A stretch of DNA of 48,294 nt from NCBI GenBank assembly GCA_009993605.1, contig JAACTB010000018.1, forward strand, positions 1 to 48,294. The letters are read 5' to 3'. The notes under the pieces are model-generated. The model saw only the letters and a program-made list of their open reading frames with translations, ran no database searches and was not told the DNA's origin. A program made the translations under genes and the position numbers. Shown piece by piece: positions 16,281-25,277 of this stretch (position 1 is its first letter; every line of letters starts with the position of its first letter). The stretch is from Erythrobacter sp. Lineage in GTDB: Bacteria; Pseudomonadota; Alphaproteobacteria; Sphingomonadales; Sphingomonadaceae.

Positions 16281-17126
16281 TTGAACTTGGTCTATCCTTT
16301 TGGGGTGCGCTCGCGGGCGCTCATGGCCCTGTGCCTTTTTAGCCTTGCGACAACCTTTCCGAACGCTGCGATGGCGTCGCGGGTATCTCCGATGATTATC
16401 GATATGACGCCAACGGGTCGTGCTTCGGTCGGTCGGGTGGAACTGACCAATGACGCAGACCGGGCGATTGCCTACGAAGTGCAGATGATGCGCGGCGATG
16501 TATCATTGACCGGCGAGCTGGCGCTGACCCCTGCTGACGAGCAATTCCTTGTGTTTCCGCCACAATCCGTGATCGAAGCCAATTCCCAGCAGGTCTTCCG
16601 GATTCAGTATGTCGGTGAAGAAGCGCTGGACGCTTCGCAAATCTACTACCTTGCGATCCGCCAGGTGCCGGTCGCGTTCGATGAGGGTCAAAACCAGGTC
16701 CAGGTTGTGGTGAACTACAACGTTCTGGTGAACGTGGTTCCTGACGGAACCAATCCACAGCCTGCGGTGCGCGAGGCGCGATACGTGGAAAGGCCAAAGC
16801 AGGCTGACGATGCCGCCGAAAATTCTGCTGACACGCCGCCTGCCGATGCCGGTAGCGAGAATTCACAAACAGTCGCTGAGACCGAACGGGGACTGCTGGT
16901 CGATCTCGGGAATGATGGATCGCGTTACTATTTTGCAGGCCGGGCAAACTGGACAATCACTGCTCAAACGGCCGAGGGCGAAGTTTTTGAGCTGAAATTG
17001 TCAGGTCGCGAGGTTTCGCAGCATACGGGCGTGGGTGTCGTCGGCCCTGGCAAGACACGGCAATTTTTCATTCCGATCGAACAAACGCTCGTCACCGAGA
17101 CGATCCGGTTGAACATCGAGCTCTAG
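16281..17126 (+). CDS. Periplasmic pilus chaperone (PapD-like)
   Basis: A two-domain immunoglobulin-like chaperone that caps pilin subunits. A signal sequence (ALMALCLFSLATTFPNAAMA) is followed by SRVSPMIIDMTPTGRASVGR, FRIQYVG and the G1-strand-like VVVNYNVLVNVVP, then the second domain (LLVDLGNDGSRYYFAGRANW) ending ETIRLNIEL. An unusual acidic, proline-containing insert of roughly 45 residues (about 155-200) separates the domains. I kept the TTG at 16281 because GGGGGAG precedes it; ATG 16323 is the alternative. The usher follows 9 bases later. Confidence 0.88.
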   Translation: MNLVYPFGVRSRALMALCLFSLATTFPNAAMASRVSPMIIDMTPTGRASVGRVELTNDADRAIAYEVQMMRGDVSLTGELALTPADEQFLVFPPQSVIEANSQQVFRIQYVGEEALDASQIYYLAIRQVPVAFDEGQNQVQVVVNYNVLVNVVPDGTNPQPAVREARYVERPKQADDAAENSADTPPADAGSENSQTVAETERGLLVDLGNDGSRYYFAGRANWTITAQTAEGEVFELKLSGREVSQHTGVGVVGPGKTRQFFIPIEQTLVTETIRLNIEL

Positions 17127-17135
17127 CTGAATCCT

Positions 17136-19628
17136 ATGGGGGGGGTGACAAACTATCTGCGCTTGGGCTCGTGCCTTGCTGCCATGTGCCTGGCATCAGC
17201 CTCGCACGCGCAGGAGACGGCGCGGAATTCACAGGAGCAGGGTGCTTCTCCCGCGCCTGCGATGGCAGCAAGACAGCGCGCGGTAACATTTACCGTGCCG
17301 CTCGTTTCCCAGAGGCGTGCCTATGGCGACGTTCTCATCGAGGTCGGTGCAAACGGCGGTGACGTGCGCGTGCAAACCGAAGATTTGCAGCGAGAACTCG
17401 CAGAAATTCTCAACCCTGAGGGCCGTTCAGCCTTGTCGGCAGTGGTTTCGGGCCAGCCATTTGTATCGGCAGAACAGTTGCGCGCTGCCGGTTTCGAGCT
17501 TGTATTCAACACAAGCCAACTTGAACTGGTGGTCACCAAAGTGCCGCCGGAATATCGCGAGATACAGACACTGATCCCCGGTCGCGACAGTGGCAACCGG
17601 ACTGAACTCGAGCGCACGGTGCCTGCCAGCTTCAGCTCGTACCTCAACGTCATTGCCAATGCGGATTATTCGACACGCTTTGGGACCGAAACGCCTGACC
17701 TGTTCCTGGCGGGCGCGACCCGCGCCGGAGGTGTCGTTGCTGAATATGATGGCGCATTTACCGACCAGTTCGGAGATTCTTACAGGTTCGTGCGGCGCAG
17801 CACACGTCTGGTTTACGATGATCCGGACTCATTCCGGCGCTATTCGGCGGGCGACTTGCGATTGGATACCCTCTCCATTCTCACCATCCCGCAAATTGCA
17901 GGGATTGGCGTGGAACGACGGCGCCGCCTGTTCGAACCTGGTTTGTCGGCGCTGCGTTTGAACGGTCGGCAGATCTTTTTGAACAATCGCTCGACTGTCG
18001 AGGTCCGGGTCAACGGAGCCGTCGTCGAAAGCTTGCAACTGGATGCCGGGACGTACGACCTTTCGAGCCTGCCGATCCAGCAGGGATCGAACGATATCGA
18101 ACTGGTGGTGCGTGATTCTTTCGGTCAGGAGCAGGTCATTGCCTATGACTTTTTCTTCGAGAGCCTGCCTCTTGAAGCAGGAGAAGTCGAGTATTCACTC
18201 GGGGTCGGCGTGCTATCCGACAATCTGGGGTTTGAACCCAATTACACCGACAATATCGCTCTTTCCGGCCTCTACCGGCGTGCCTTCTCGGAAAATCTGA
18301 TCGTCGGCGGCGCACTCCAGGTCAGTGAAACGGTACAGGTTGCCGGGGCGAACGTCATATCGGTGCCGCAGTTCATTCCGGGCGTGGTGGAACTCGAAGT
18401 CGCAGCTAGCCGCTCGTCCGGTGAAGCTGGTATGGCACTGCGTGCCGGCTACCGGTATTCGGACGGAGGCGGTATTGCAGGCTCGAATGAGGTTGCCTTC
18501 AATGTCAGCTACGAGTCCGCCGGTTTCACCAATCTCAACAATCTCTTGCCGATCGACTTCGATCTTCTCTCGTTTACCGCAACCTACACACGCTCTTTCA
18601 GCATCGATACGCTCGGAACATTCGGAGCCACCTATTTCACTGGTGGCCCTTTCCCCAATGATTACAGCCTATTTTTCGACTTCAATCATCGTCTCAATGA
18701 CAGGTTGCGGCTAACTGCCGGGGCGGAATATGGTTTGAAGACCCAAACGCGCAGCGCATTCGGCGTGCGCGTGGGGATCGCGCTGGCGCTCGGCAGGAGC
18801 ACGCGCGCAGCGGCGGAATATCGCAGCCGGTTCAACAATTTCCGGGCCAATGTCTCCAGAGGGGCCGACAATGACGTTGGTGCGTTCGGTTATGATTTCG
18901 GCATTTCGCAATTTGGCGATGATACAAGGGCGGACGCACAACTCGAATATGAAGCGAACCGCTTCAGCGCGCGCGCCGATCTGACCTCGCGTGGCGGCTC
19001 CATCGGAGGCATCACCGAAGAACAGCGCGCTCGCATCCAGATCGGGACTTCGATCGCCGTGGCGGGTGGTCAGTTCGGCATTGGCAGGCCTATCAACAGC
19101 GCGTTCCTGCTTGCGAAACCCAATTCGGCGATCGACGACCAGAATGTCATCACCGGCCGCAGCCTGAGGACCGGTCAGTACTATGCGCAAAGCGGTCCGT
19201 TCGGTTCCGCTCTGCAGGGCGATCTGGCCGCCTACAGCGCGCAAAACGTTCAATACGACGCAGCAGATCCGAATAACAGTTTTGATGTCGGGGACGGCAC
19301 CGTTCTGGTAGAGCCGCCGTACAAGAGCGGCTATGCGATCATTGTTGGCGACGAAAACTACGTCAGCCTGATCGGAACGCTGATCGATGAAAACGGTCCG
19401 GTTGCGGTGTCTGCGGGGGTGATTGTTGATTTGGAGACGGGCGAGCCTCTCGATGGCGCACCTTTCTTCACAAACGCGGCTGGCCGTTTTGGCCTGTTCG
19501 GGCTCGCGCCGGGCAAGCGTTACGAAATTCGCCTTACCGGATCGGATCGGACATTCGTGATAGAAATACCGGAAAAAACGAACCCGATCATCCGGATGGG
19601 TCCGATCACCTTGCCGTCAAACCCGTAG
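17136..19628 (+). CDS. Outer-membrane usher for chaperone-usher pilus
   Basis: An 830-residue fimbrial usher. It has a signal peptide (SCLAAMCLASASHA), an N-terminal chaperone-binding domain with VSAEQLRAAGFELVF, then the beta-barrel with GVVAEYDGAFTDQFGD and YSAGDLRLDTLSILTIP, the plug-like VRVNGAVVESLQLDAGTYDL and SLPIQQGSNDIELVVRD, and a C-terminal carbohydrate-binding-like domain (DENGPVAVSAGVIVDLETGE ... FGLFGLAPGKRYEIRL). These fit ushers of the Csu/archaic type. Length is normal, and its chaperone and tip subunit are its neighbours. Confidence 0.93.
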   Translation: MGGVTNYLRLGSCLAAMCLASASHAQETARNSQEQGASPAPAMAARQRAVTFTVPLVSQRRAYGDVLIEVGANGGDVRVQTEDLQRELAEILNPEGRSALSAVVSGQPFVSAEQLRAAGFELVFNTSQLELVVTKVPPEYREIQTLIPGRDSGNRTELERTVPASFSSYLNVIANADYSTRFGTETPDLFLAGATRAGGVVAEYDGAFTDQFGDSYRFVRRSTRLVYDDPDSFRRYSAGDLRLDTLSILTIPQIAGIGVERRRRLFEPGLSALRLNGRQIFLNNRSTVEVRVNGAVVESLQLDAGTYDLSSLPIQQGSNDIELVVRDSFGQEQVIAYDFFFESLPLEAGEVEYSLGVGVLSDNLGFEPNYTDNIALSGLYRRAFSENLIVGGALQVSETVQVAGANVISVPQFIPGVVELEVAASRSSGEAGMALRAGYRYSDGGGIAGSNEVAFNVSYESAGFTNLNNLLPIDFDLLSFTATYTRSFSIDTLGTFGATYFTGGPFPNDYSLFFDFNHRLNDRLRLTAGAEYGLKTQTRSAFGVRVGIALALGRSTRAAAEYRSRFNNFRANVSRGADNDVGAFGYDFGISQFGDDTRADAQLEYEANRFSARADLTSRGGSIGGITEEQRARIQIGTSIAVAGGQFGIGRPINSAFLLAKPNSAIDDQNVITGRSLRTGQYYAQSGPFGSALQGDLAAYSAQNVQYDAADPNNSFDVGDGTVLVEPPYKSGYAIIVGDENYVSLIGTLIDENGPVAVSAGVIVDLETGEPLDGAPFFTNAAGRFGLFGLAPGKRYEIRLTGSDRTFVIEIPEKTNPIIRMGPITLPSNP

Positions 19629-19637
19629 GAGAGCGCC

Positions 19638-20531
19638 ATGAATCTACGATCTTCAGGATTGGTCGCCGGACTTGCTCTGGTTCTACCCTGCGCGGCATCC
19701 GCCCAGACGACGTGTGCACCGGAATTCGTCGAAGCTGCCCAGACTGTATTCGTCCAGGATATCGTTGTCGGCCGGCAGGATCTTACGATAGAACCGTTTC
19801 AGGTGAGGATCCGTAATGGCGCACAGGAAAGCGCAAGGTGCAGCGCCACCATTCGGGTTGCTCGCCTGAGTATTTCGCCATCAATCAATCCGCTGCGTTT
19901 CACCCTCCAATCTCAAGGTCAGGCACTGGAAATCCTGCCGCGCGAAACTGCGCCGGGTTCGTTTCGTAGTGACTTGAGGATCGCCCAGCTGCCGACAGGA
20001 CGTAATGGAATCAGCCTGCCGTTTCAGCTTGGCATTCCGACCGGCTGGGGCGCGCAATCGGGGCGGCAGATAGAAGACCTGTTGATCCAACTGGTAGACG
20101 ATGCGGGCCAGGTGCTCGATAGTTTGCCGCTGACGATCCAGATCATCATACCGCCAGCGGCCGAGGTTCGGGTCGTCGGCGCGACGGGCACAGATCCAGT
20201 CGCACGCATTGATCTGGGCGATCTTGATCCCGAGCAGCTTAATGTTTCGGAACGCTTTGGCGTCCGCGTGTGGAGCACTTCGGCCTACACCGTTCGCTTC
20301 GAGTCCGAGAACGGGGGCGCGCTGGTTCACTCGGAGGTCCGCGGCCGGATTCCCTACGAATTGTGGATGAATCAGCAGCGTGTAAGTGTTGCGGGCGCCA
20401 TTGCCGCACAGATCCCGCAGGGAACCAATGCGCTGGGCGATTTTCACCCCCTCCAGGTGCAAGTCAGGCCCTTTAACGCCCGGGCCGGGAATTATTCGGA
20501 CCGGGTTCAGGTCACCGTAACGGCGAGTTGA
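19638..20531 (+). CDS. Pilus tip subunit/adhesin, SCPU-type
   Basis: A 297-residue secreted protein with signal peptide (LVAGLALVLPCAASA) and two domains. The first contains cysteines (TTCAPEF, SARCSATIRV) and is unlike the pilin; the second (from about residue 170) ends with ARAGNYSDRVQVTVTAS, like the donor-strand end of SCPU subunits. Position last in the operon and the two-domain plan match CsuE-like tip adhesins. Ligand unknown. It follows the usher by 9 bases with a GGAGAGC ribosome binding site. Confidence 0.8.
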   Translation: MNLRSSGLVAGLALVLPCAASAQTTCAPEFVEAAQTVFVQDIVVGRQDLTIEPFQVRIRNGAQESARCSATIRVARLSISPSINPLRFTLQSQGQALEILPRETAPGSFRSDLRIAQLPTGRNGISLPFQLGIPTGWGAQSGRQIEDLLIQLVDDAGQVLDSLPLTIQIIIPPAAEVRVVGATGTDPVARIDLGDLDPEQLNVSERFGVRVWSTSAYTVRFESENGGALVHSEVRGRIPYELWMNQQRVSVAGAIAAQIPQGTNALGDFHPLQVQVRPFNARAGNYSDRVQVTVTAS

Positions 20532-20629
20532 GCGTTTCGCCGGGCCTATAATCGCGGATTGTCGAAGCACGTTAGGGTGAATTGCAACCCGAAGCGTTTT
20601 GCGCCGCACCAGCTTAGCTGGAAATGCCT

Positions 20630-21040
20630 TCAGATCGGAATGACGGAGAACGCTATGGCCAGCGGCTGCTTTAGCTGGCTGGCGTCGAGCTTCACGGCAA
20701 CCCGCGCAAGCCTTTGGCCGCTACGGTTAGCCACGATCGAAAACCCAGAACTGTCGAGGCTTGTCGTTTGTCCACCATATTGTAGCGAAGCGCGCTCGCT
20801 GAAGTCGAGTGGCCGATGACTCACCGCAATCTGGAAGCCGGTGCTGGTGTTGCAATATTCCTGAACCGACCCGACGATCTCACCGCTCTCGGCAATTGTG
20901 AACGTTTCTGCATTGACGTTGCATATCTCGGGCACGACCAGCCTGATCGAAGTCGACACGGAGGCATCTTTCGCGGCCAGCGAGCTCAGCGGCACGAACG
21001 CACCTGTGATGGCTAGCATAGGGATAATGATCGAGCGCAA
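20630..21040 (-). CDS. Secreted pilin-like protein, convergent to pilus operon
   Basis: A 136-residue product starting at TTG 21040 after a very strong GAGGAGGAA ribosome binding site. It has a signal peptide (IPMLAITGAFVPLSSLAA), a cysteine pair (VVPEICNVNAE and VQEYCNTSTGFQIAVSH) spaced as in SCPU pilins, and a beta-rich end (LAIAFSVIPI). It lies 98 bases from the tip gene, on the opposite strand. It may be a minor subunit under separate control. Family assignment is tentative. Confidence 0.6.
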   Translation of the reverse strand: MRSIIIPMLAITGAFVPLSSLAAKDASVSTSIRLVVPEICNVNAETFTIAESGEIVGSVQEYCNTSTGFQIAVSHRPLDFSERASLQYGGQTTSLDSSGFSIVANRSGQRLARVAVKLDASQLKQPLAIAFSVIPI

Positions 21041-22058
21041 GGTTCTTCCTCCTCGGAGAAAAACGTCGTACCCTTGGCGAATTAATTTTTGGTCAAACGA
21101 TCACGATTCAAAAAAACCGATGTTCCTCACATCCGGTCTATCTTGACCACTCAGCCATTGCTGCGAAACAGACGATCTGTTCGATGCCTGCCTTGCTGTC
21201 ATGTCTGATTTGCGCAGCTGTCCGAGACGGTGAAAACCATCTCTTAGCCAAATGAAAACCGGTAGCGTCGCAATGCCGCAGGATTTTCGGCAGCGTTGTC
21301 CAGAGATGCTGACCGTCCCTGCGCAAGCGGCGTAGCGGGCTCGGAGCGCTTCCCCTTCGAGCCTGGACTGTCCGCGATCGCCGGAACGGTTAAAGTCGTC
21401 ATGACAATGAAAGAGCGATCAGCGATGATGCAAAATCGCCGACATCTCCGTTCCCGCGATCGCGCGGGTGCTGCCGCAACCATCACCTTTTACCCCGACC
21501 GGGCATTCACCATCAGACCCGTCCACCGGCTAGGTCCGTTCGACGGACTGCGAGCATCGGACTACGGTCCTTCGATCAATAGCGCGGCTTGGCAGATCTG
21601 ATGCAGGCTGTTGTTGTGACCTTGCCTGGTCACCCAGCATTCGTTCAACCCCTGCGCCCAAATGCTGCGACATCCGCCAAGCGTCGCTGCCCAAGGTTGA
21701 TCAGCGTCGACCACCATGCGTGAATTATCGGGATCATGACTCACAAAATCCGCGGCAATGACCAGGCTTTGGCTTGGGTCGGTGGATGGGTCATTTCGGT
21801 TATAGTTTTTTTCGAATGTCGCGCATCTGCTGGCCCGACGCCCAGTAGTCAAAGCTGGAAACGTGATGCTGACCGCGAACGCAAAGGTGGGCATCGCCTC
21901 GGATACTTTTTGCGCAGAGCGATGCCCACAGACCTCGACCGAGAACGGTTAAGGATAGCGGAGGTCCGCGTAATGTTTTTCCTCTTCAAGTTGTCATGAT
22001 CCATGGGTTCGTTCATGGTTGGACCTATCTGCAAATTGTCCAGAGAGCGTAATGTAGC
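21041..22058. other. 1-kb stretch without a supported gene
   Basis: Short open frames exist on both strands but none has a good ribosome binding site, family motif or domain I know. The longest (complement 21562-21894) ends LHQICQAALLIEGP and is not recognised. The interval should hold the promoters of the pilin-like gene and of the MucR-type regulator. Confidence 0.5.
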
Positions 22059-22508
22059 ATGGAAGCAAATCAGAACGTCCTGTCCGAAACTCTGATCACC
22101 CTGACAGGTGACATTGTTGCAGCGCATGTCAGCAATAACGATGTTGCGGTGAGTGATGTGCCCTTGCTAATTACCAAAGTGTACAGCGCACTATCAAACC
22201 TTGGCGAAACGCCGGTGGTGGAAGAGCCAAAGCCGGAGCCGGCGGTCGCGATCCGCAATTCGGTGAAGCCTGATTACATTGTATGCCTCGAGGACGGCAA
22301 GAAACTGAAGATGCTCAAGCGCTATCTTCGCACCAATTTTGACATGACGCCCGAGGAATACCGGGCGCGGTGGGGGCTGCCAGCTGATTACCCCATGGTT
22401 GCACCTGACTATGCTGAAAGGCGCCGCGTATTGGCCAAAATGAACGGTCTTGGCAGGAAGCCGGGCACGCGCATGTCCAAATCAGGCACTGCCGGCAAAA
22501 CGAAATGA
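22059..22508 (+). CDS. MucR/Ros-family transcriptional regulator
   Basis: A 149-residue protein. The N-terminal half is an oligomerisation region; the C-terminal DNA-binding half reads VKPDYIVCLEDGKKLKMLKR, then MTPEEYRARWGLPADYPMVA and AERRRVLAKMNGLG, the hallmark of MucR/Ros proteins, which control EPS, motility and surface structures in alphaproteobacteria. Ros has Cys-x2-Cys and histidines; here the second Cys is Asp (CLED) and the first expected His is Tyr (KRYL), so the domain probably folds without zinc. Position between pilus and EPS genes makes both plausible targets. Confidence 0.92.
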   Translation: MEANQNVLSETLITLTGDIVAAHVSNNDVAVSDVPLLITKVYSALSNLGETPVVEEPKPEPAVAIRNSVKPDYIVCLEDGKKLKMLKRYLRTNFDMTPEEYRARWGLPADYPMVAPDYAERRRVLAKMNGLGRKPGTRMSKSGTAGKTK

Positions 22509-22805
22509 TTCAGGGCCTTCAGGACAAAGTAAGACCGAGCCGATCGACACCCAGTTCGGTGAGTTAGGACCCTTCGCGGCATTGGGTGTCAGGGCACAGC
22601 CATCAACCCATGACACCATGGAAAATACCGCGGCCAGGGGTGGCAATTGTGTCAGCGCGTTCCTCGCTTCGCTTTCAAAATAGCAGGGCGGGGAGCGCGA
22701 ATTGGCTGGGGTCCTGGTGATGACGGCGCGGCAAATGCTTGTTTGAATAAAGAGAGTAAGAACAAAGGTGCAGCGTGAGTCTGCCTTTGCTACACTCGCC
22801 CGACC

Positions 22806-23747
22806 ATGCGCAGCGACCTTGATCATCTGCCCCCGCAAAAGCAGCGCGAGCTGGAGCGCGTGGTGCAGCTGATCTTCGAGGAGTTCGACGACGCCTTTGC
22901 CCTTGCCAAACACGAATGGAAAAAGGCCGGGCGCATCCTCAAGGTCATCCTCTACGGGAGCTATGCGCGCGGCACCTGGGTCGACGAGCCGCACACCGCC
23001 AAGGGCTACCGCTCGGACTTCGATCTCCTTATCATCGTGAACGACAAGCGGCTCACTGACCGGGTGAAGTATTGGGTCAAGCTCGATGAGCGGCTGATGC
23101 GCGAATATGGCGTAACCGGTACGCTCCAGACGCCGGTCAACTTCATCGTCCACACCCTGCAGGAAGTGAACGACGGGCTTGCCCATGGCCGCTATTTCTT
23201 CATGGATGTGAAGGCCGAAGGGGTCGCGGTCTATCAGTCCGACGACACCGAACTGCATACGCCCAAGCCGAAGACGCCGACGCAGGCTCTGGGGATGGCG
23301 CAGGAGTATTTCGACGAGTGGTTTCCTCTTGCGATGCAGCGTTTTGAGATCTCGCAGCTGGGCAAGGACCGTGGCTTCCTAAAGCCTGCAGCTTTCGATC
23401 TGCATCAGACGACAGAGTTTCTGTACCACTGCGTCCTGCTGGTTACGACGTTCTACACGCCGCACGTTCACAATCTCGGCTTTCTGCGCACTCAGGCAGA
23501 GCGCATTGATCCTCGTCTAACCCATGTTTGGCCGCGCGAGAACAAGCGCGATCGCGCGCGGTTCGAGAAGCTCAAGGATGCCTACGTCAAAGCGCGCTAT
23601 TCGAAGCACTACCGGGTCAGCAAGGATGAGCTTGAATGGCTCGGAGCACAAATTGAAGAGCTCGGCCGCGTTGTGCACGAGGTTTGCACGACGCGGATCG
23701 CGAAGCTGAAGGCCGACGCGCTGGCCAGACCCGATCGGCGCTCGTGA
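22806..23747 (+). CDS. Single-chain nucleotidyltransferase-HEPN protein
   Basis: The N-terminal domain is a minimal nucleotidyltransferase: GSYARG at residues 51-56 and RSDFDLLII at 70-78, with Asp71 and Asp73 as metal ligands. The C-terminal domain (about 160-300) is helical and has the HEPN-like stretch DAYVKARYSKHYRVS. In two-gene MntA/HepT systems the nucleotidyltransferase silences the HEPN ribonuclease by AMP transfer; here both are in one chain, as in proteins annotated as nucleotidyltransferase and HEPN domain-containing. The role may be stress or phage response; this is inferred. It stands alone, about 300 bases after the MucR gene. Confidence 0.85.
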   Translation: MRSDLDHLPPQKQRELERVVQLIFEEFDDAFALAKHEWKKAGRILKVILYGSYARGTWVDEPHTAKGYRSDFDLLIIVNDKRLTDRVKYWVKLDERLMREYGVTGTLQTPVNFIVHTLQEVNDGLAHGRYFFMDVKAEGVAVYQSDDTELHTPKPKTPTQALGMAQEYFDEWFPLAMQRFEISQLGKDRGFLKPAAFDLHQTTEFLYHCVLLVTTFYTPHVHNLGFLRTQAERIDPRLTHVWPRENKRDRARFEKLKDAYVKARYSKHYRVSKDELEWLGAQIEELGRVVHEVCTTRIAKLKADALARPDRRS

Positions 23748-24152
23748 TCGCAGGGGCGCCGGGTTTGCCATACGTCGTGTCTTAAGCGGGCCTGCTCGTG
23801 GACCTTGTCATAAACAACGATGAACCAACCCGATTGTCCCCGGGCGGTTAAGAGGCACGCTACCGGGCGGACATGACAAGCAGCGTTTCCCGGCAAACGC
23901 GGCATGCGTTGTGCGGCGCCTCGCGGCCACGCTGGATTTTTTGCCAACTTCTGCGGGACCGCACCACCAGCTTTGCCTGAACCGTATCATCTTTTGGACG
24001 GCAGGTGGGCCAGGTCATGTGTCAAAGGGACTCGCCAGAGAATGGTAATCAGGGGGCGTATCCTATTAACTAGGGTCCCTGTGCGGGGAAAAGACGCCTG
24101 TAAAGGCGATGTTAGTGTTTGCGGCCCTATGTCGGGCTTAACGGATTGGGTG
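23748..24152. other. Non-coding stretch
   Basis: No supported gene. An open frame that runs through here in phase with the small secreted protein at 24216 lacks a ribosome binding site and is treated as leader sequence. Confidence 0.5.
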
Positions 24153-24181
24153 TTGTCAGCGCGGCAGTTCTTCGCTATAGA
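24153..24181 (+). promoter_or_regulatory. Sigma-70-type promoter for small secreted protein gene
   Basis: TTGTCA (24153-24158) and TATAGA (24176-24181) are separated by 17 bases, close to the consensus. A start near 24188 would give a leader of about 28 bases to the ATG at 24216, with GGAG as the ribosome binding site. Confidence 0.65.
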
Positions 24182-24215
24182 GGCGTTTGACGAATTAGGT
24201 ATCTGGAGAATCGCT

Positions 24216-24443
24216 ATGAAGATGAGCAAGCTTTCGATTGGTCTCGCGTGTGCAGCTCTCGTGGCCGCGCCTGCTATCGCACAGGTTTCCATGAACCCGG
24301 CTGTTGCGCCTCTCAGCGGTGATGAGGCCGAACTGGCAGAAGGCAGCGGCATCATTATCGGTGTGATCGCAGCGGCTGCCGTGATCGGCGCAATCGTCAT
24401 TGCGAGCGACGAAGATGAGCGGGAACTCCCTATCAGCGGTTAA
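24216..24443 (+). CDS. Small secreted/membrane protein (75 aa)
   Basis: ATG 24216 follows TGGAGA. The protein has a signal peptide (LSIGLACAALVAAPAIAQ), an acidic stretch (SGDEAELAEGSG), one hydrophobic helix (IIIGVIAAAAVIGAIVIA) and an acidic tail SDEDERELPISG. I recall similar tiny proteins near polysaccharide loci in sphingomonads; the function is unknown. A good promoter and terminator frame it, so it is its own, probably well-expressed, unit. Confidence 0.75.
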   Translation: MKMSKLSIGLACAALVAAPAIAQVSMNPAVAPLSGDEAELAEGSGIIIGVIAAAAVIGAIVIASDEDERELPISG

Positions 24444-24470
24444 GTTTCTGAATTTTTGGTTGGTCCAAGG

Positions 24471-24501
24471 AGGGCTCGGGAAGTTTTCTCGGGCCCTTTT
24501 T
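24471..24501 (+). terminator. Rho-independent terminator
   Basis: An 11-base stem (AGGGCTCGGGA pairing with TCTCGGGCCCT, two G-T pairs) is followed by a run of five T, 28 bases after the small secreted protein gene. Confidence 0.88.
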
Positions 24502-24615
24502 GTGTGCTAGCAGCGCGTTTGGGTGCCTGATCAATCAGATTAGGCCAGGCAATTGAAAATAATAATGGTGGCAGGCATGGCCGCTCTTGGCTCGGGTGAG
24601 AAAAGGTCAAGATGA

Positions 24616-24978
24616 ATGACATGGCGCCAAATAGTTTTGACTGTCTGCGCTCTAGCGATCTTTATTATTGCGAATTTGTCGCCAGGCATATTCCAGATTG
24701 GCGCTCAAAATGACAAATTGAATCATTTCATGGCGTTTTTTGTACTCACTGCGCTGACTACATTCGCATTCCCCAATCAGAGATTGGTTTTGCTATTTTC
24801 CGGCCTATTGGTATTTAATTTTCTCTTAGAGGCATCCCAAGCGGTACTAGCGCTTGGGCGCCAGCCAAGTCTTATGGATATTGTAGCTGGAGCAATTGCG
24901 TCTATCGTGGTGCTCGTGGCTGAATACGTGAGGCGATCAAGGTGTTCGGCCTTGGCTGAGGTCGAGCCTAGATCCTGA
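24616..24978 (+). CDS. VanZ-like membrane protein
   Basis: A 120-residue protein with three to four membrane helices. VanZ-family marks are visible: DKLNHFMAFFVLTALTTFAF, FNFLLEASQAVLALGRQPSL and MDIVAGAIASIVVLVAEYV, i.e. the K-x-x-H-F-x-A-F, E-x-x-Q and D-x-x-A-x-x-x-G elements. VanZ-like proteins often sit at the edge of EPS clusters in sphingomonads. Start ATG 24616 has AAGG upstream. Function in EPS is not established. Confidence 0.78.
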   Translation: MTWRQIVLTVCALAIFIIANLSPGIFQIGAQNDKLNHFMAFFVLTALTTFAFPNQRLVLLFSGLLVFNFLLEASQAVLALGRQPSLMDIVAGAIASIVVLVAEYVRRSRCSALAEVEPRS

Positions 24979-24989
24979 GCGGGTCATTT

Positions 24990-25162
24990 CGTTGCACGAC
25001 GTATCTTTAAGGTCGATTCGCCCACCTAAGAATGGCGGTGACGATCCAAAAGATGATACGGTCTGGGAGCTAGCAAAACGGCAGGGGCGGAACCGGTATT
25101 GGGTGATGGCTAACATGCTGGGGCACGTTTCCTCCCAGACGTTAGGATCGAAGAACAGCTGA
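24990..25162 (+). pseudogene. Possible tyrosine-recombinase C-terminal remnant
   Basis: A frame ending in a TGA at 25160-25162 reads TVWELAKRQGRNRYWVMANM then LGHVSSQTL. The LGH-x-S-x-x-T pattern with preceding W-x-x-A/M resembles the histidine box near the end of phage-type integrases. The catalytic tyrosine region is lost. Short and weakly supported; it lies beside an IS remnant. Confidence 0.3.
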
Positions 25163-25277
25163 TGATCTCATCGCGCCGCAACAGAGTTCGCGCTGATTGG
25201 CTAGTACTGATCCCGGCCCAATCAAAAGCACATTACGCCGCCCTTTCGTCAAAGCTCTGGGGTTTTCGTATTTTCCT

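Noticed and set aside
21562..21894. 110-codon complement frame in the 1-kb gap
   Set aside because: No ribosome binding site, no motif and no neighbour link; unsupported.
22482..23258. 258-codon antisense frame over the nucleotidyltransferase-HEPN gene
   Set aside because: It is opposite a gene with clear catalytic motifs and has no domain of its own.
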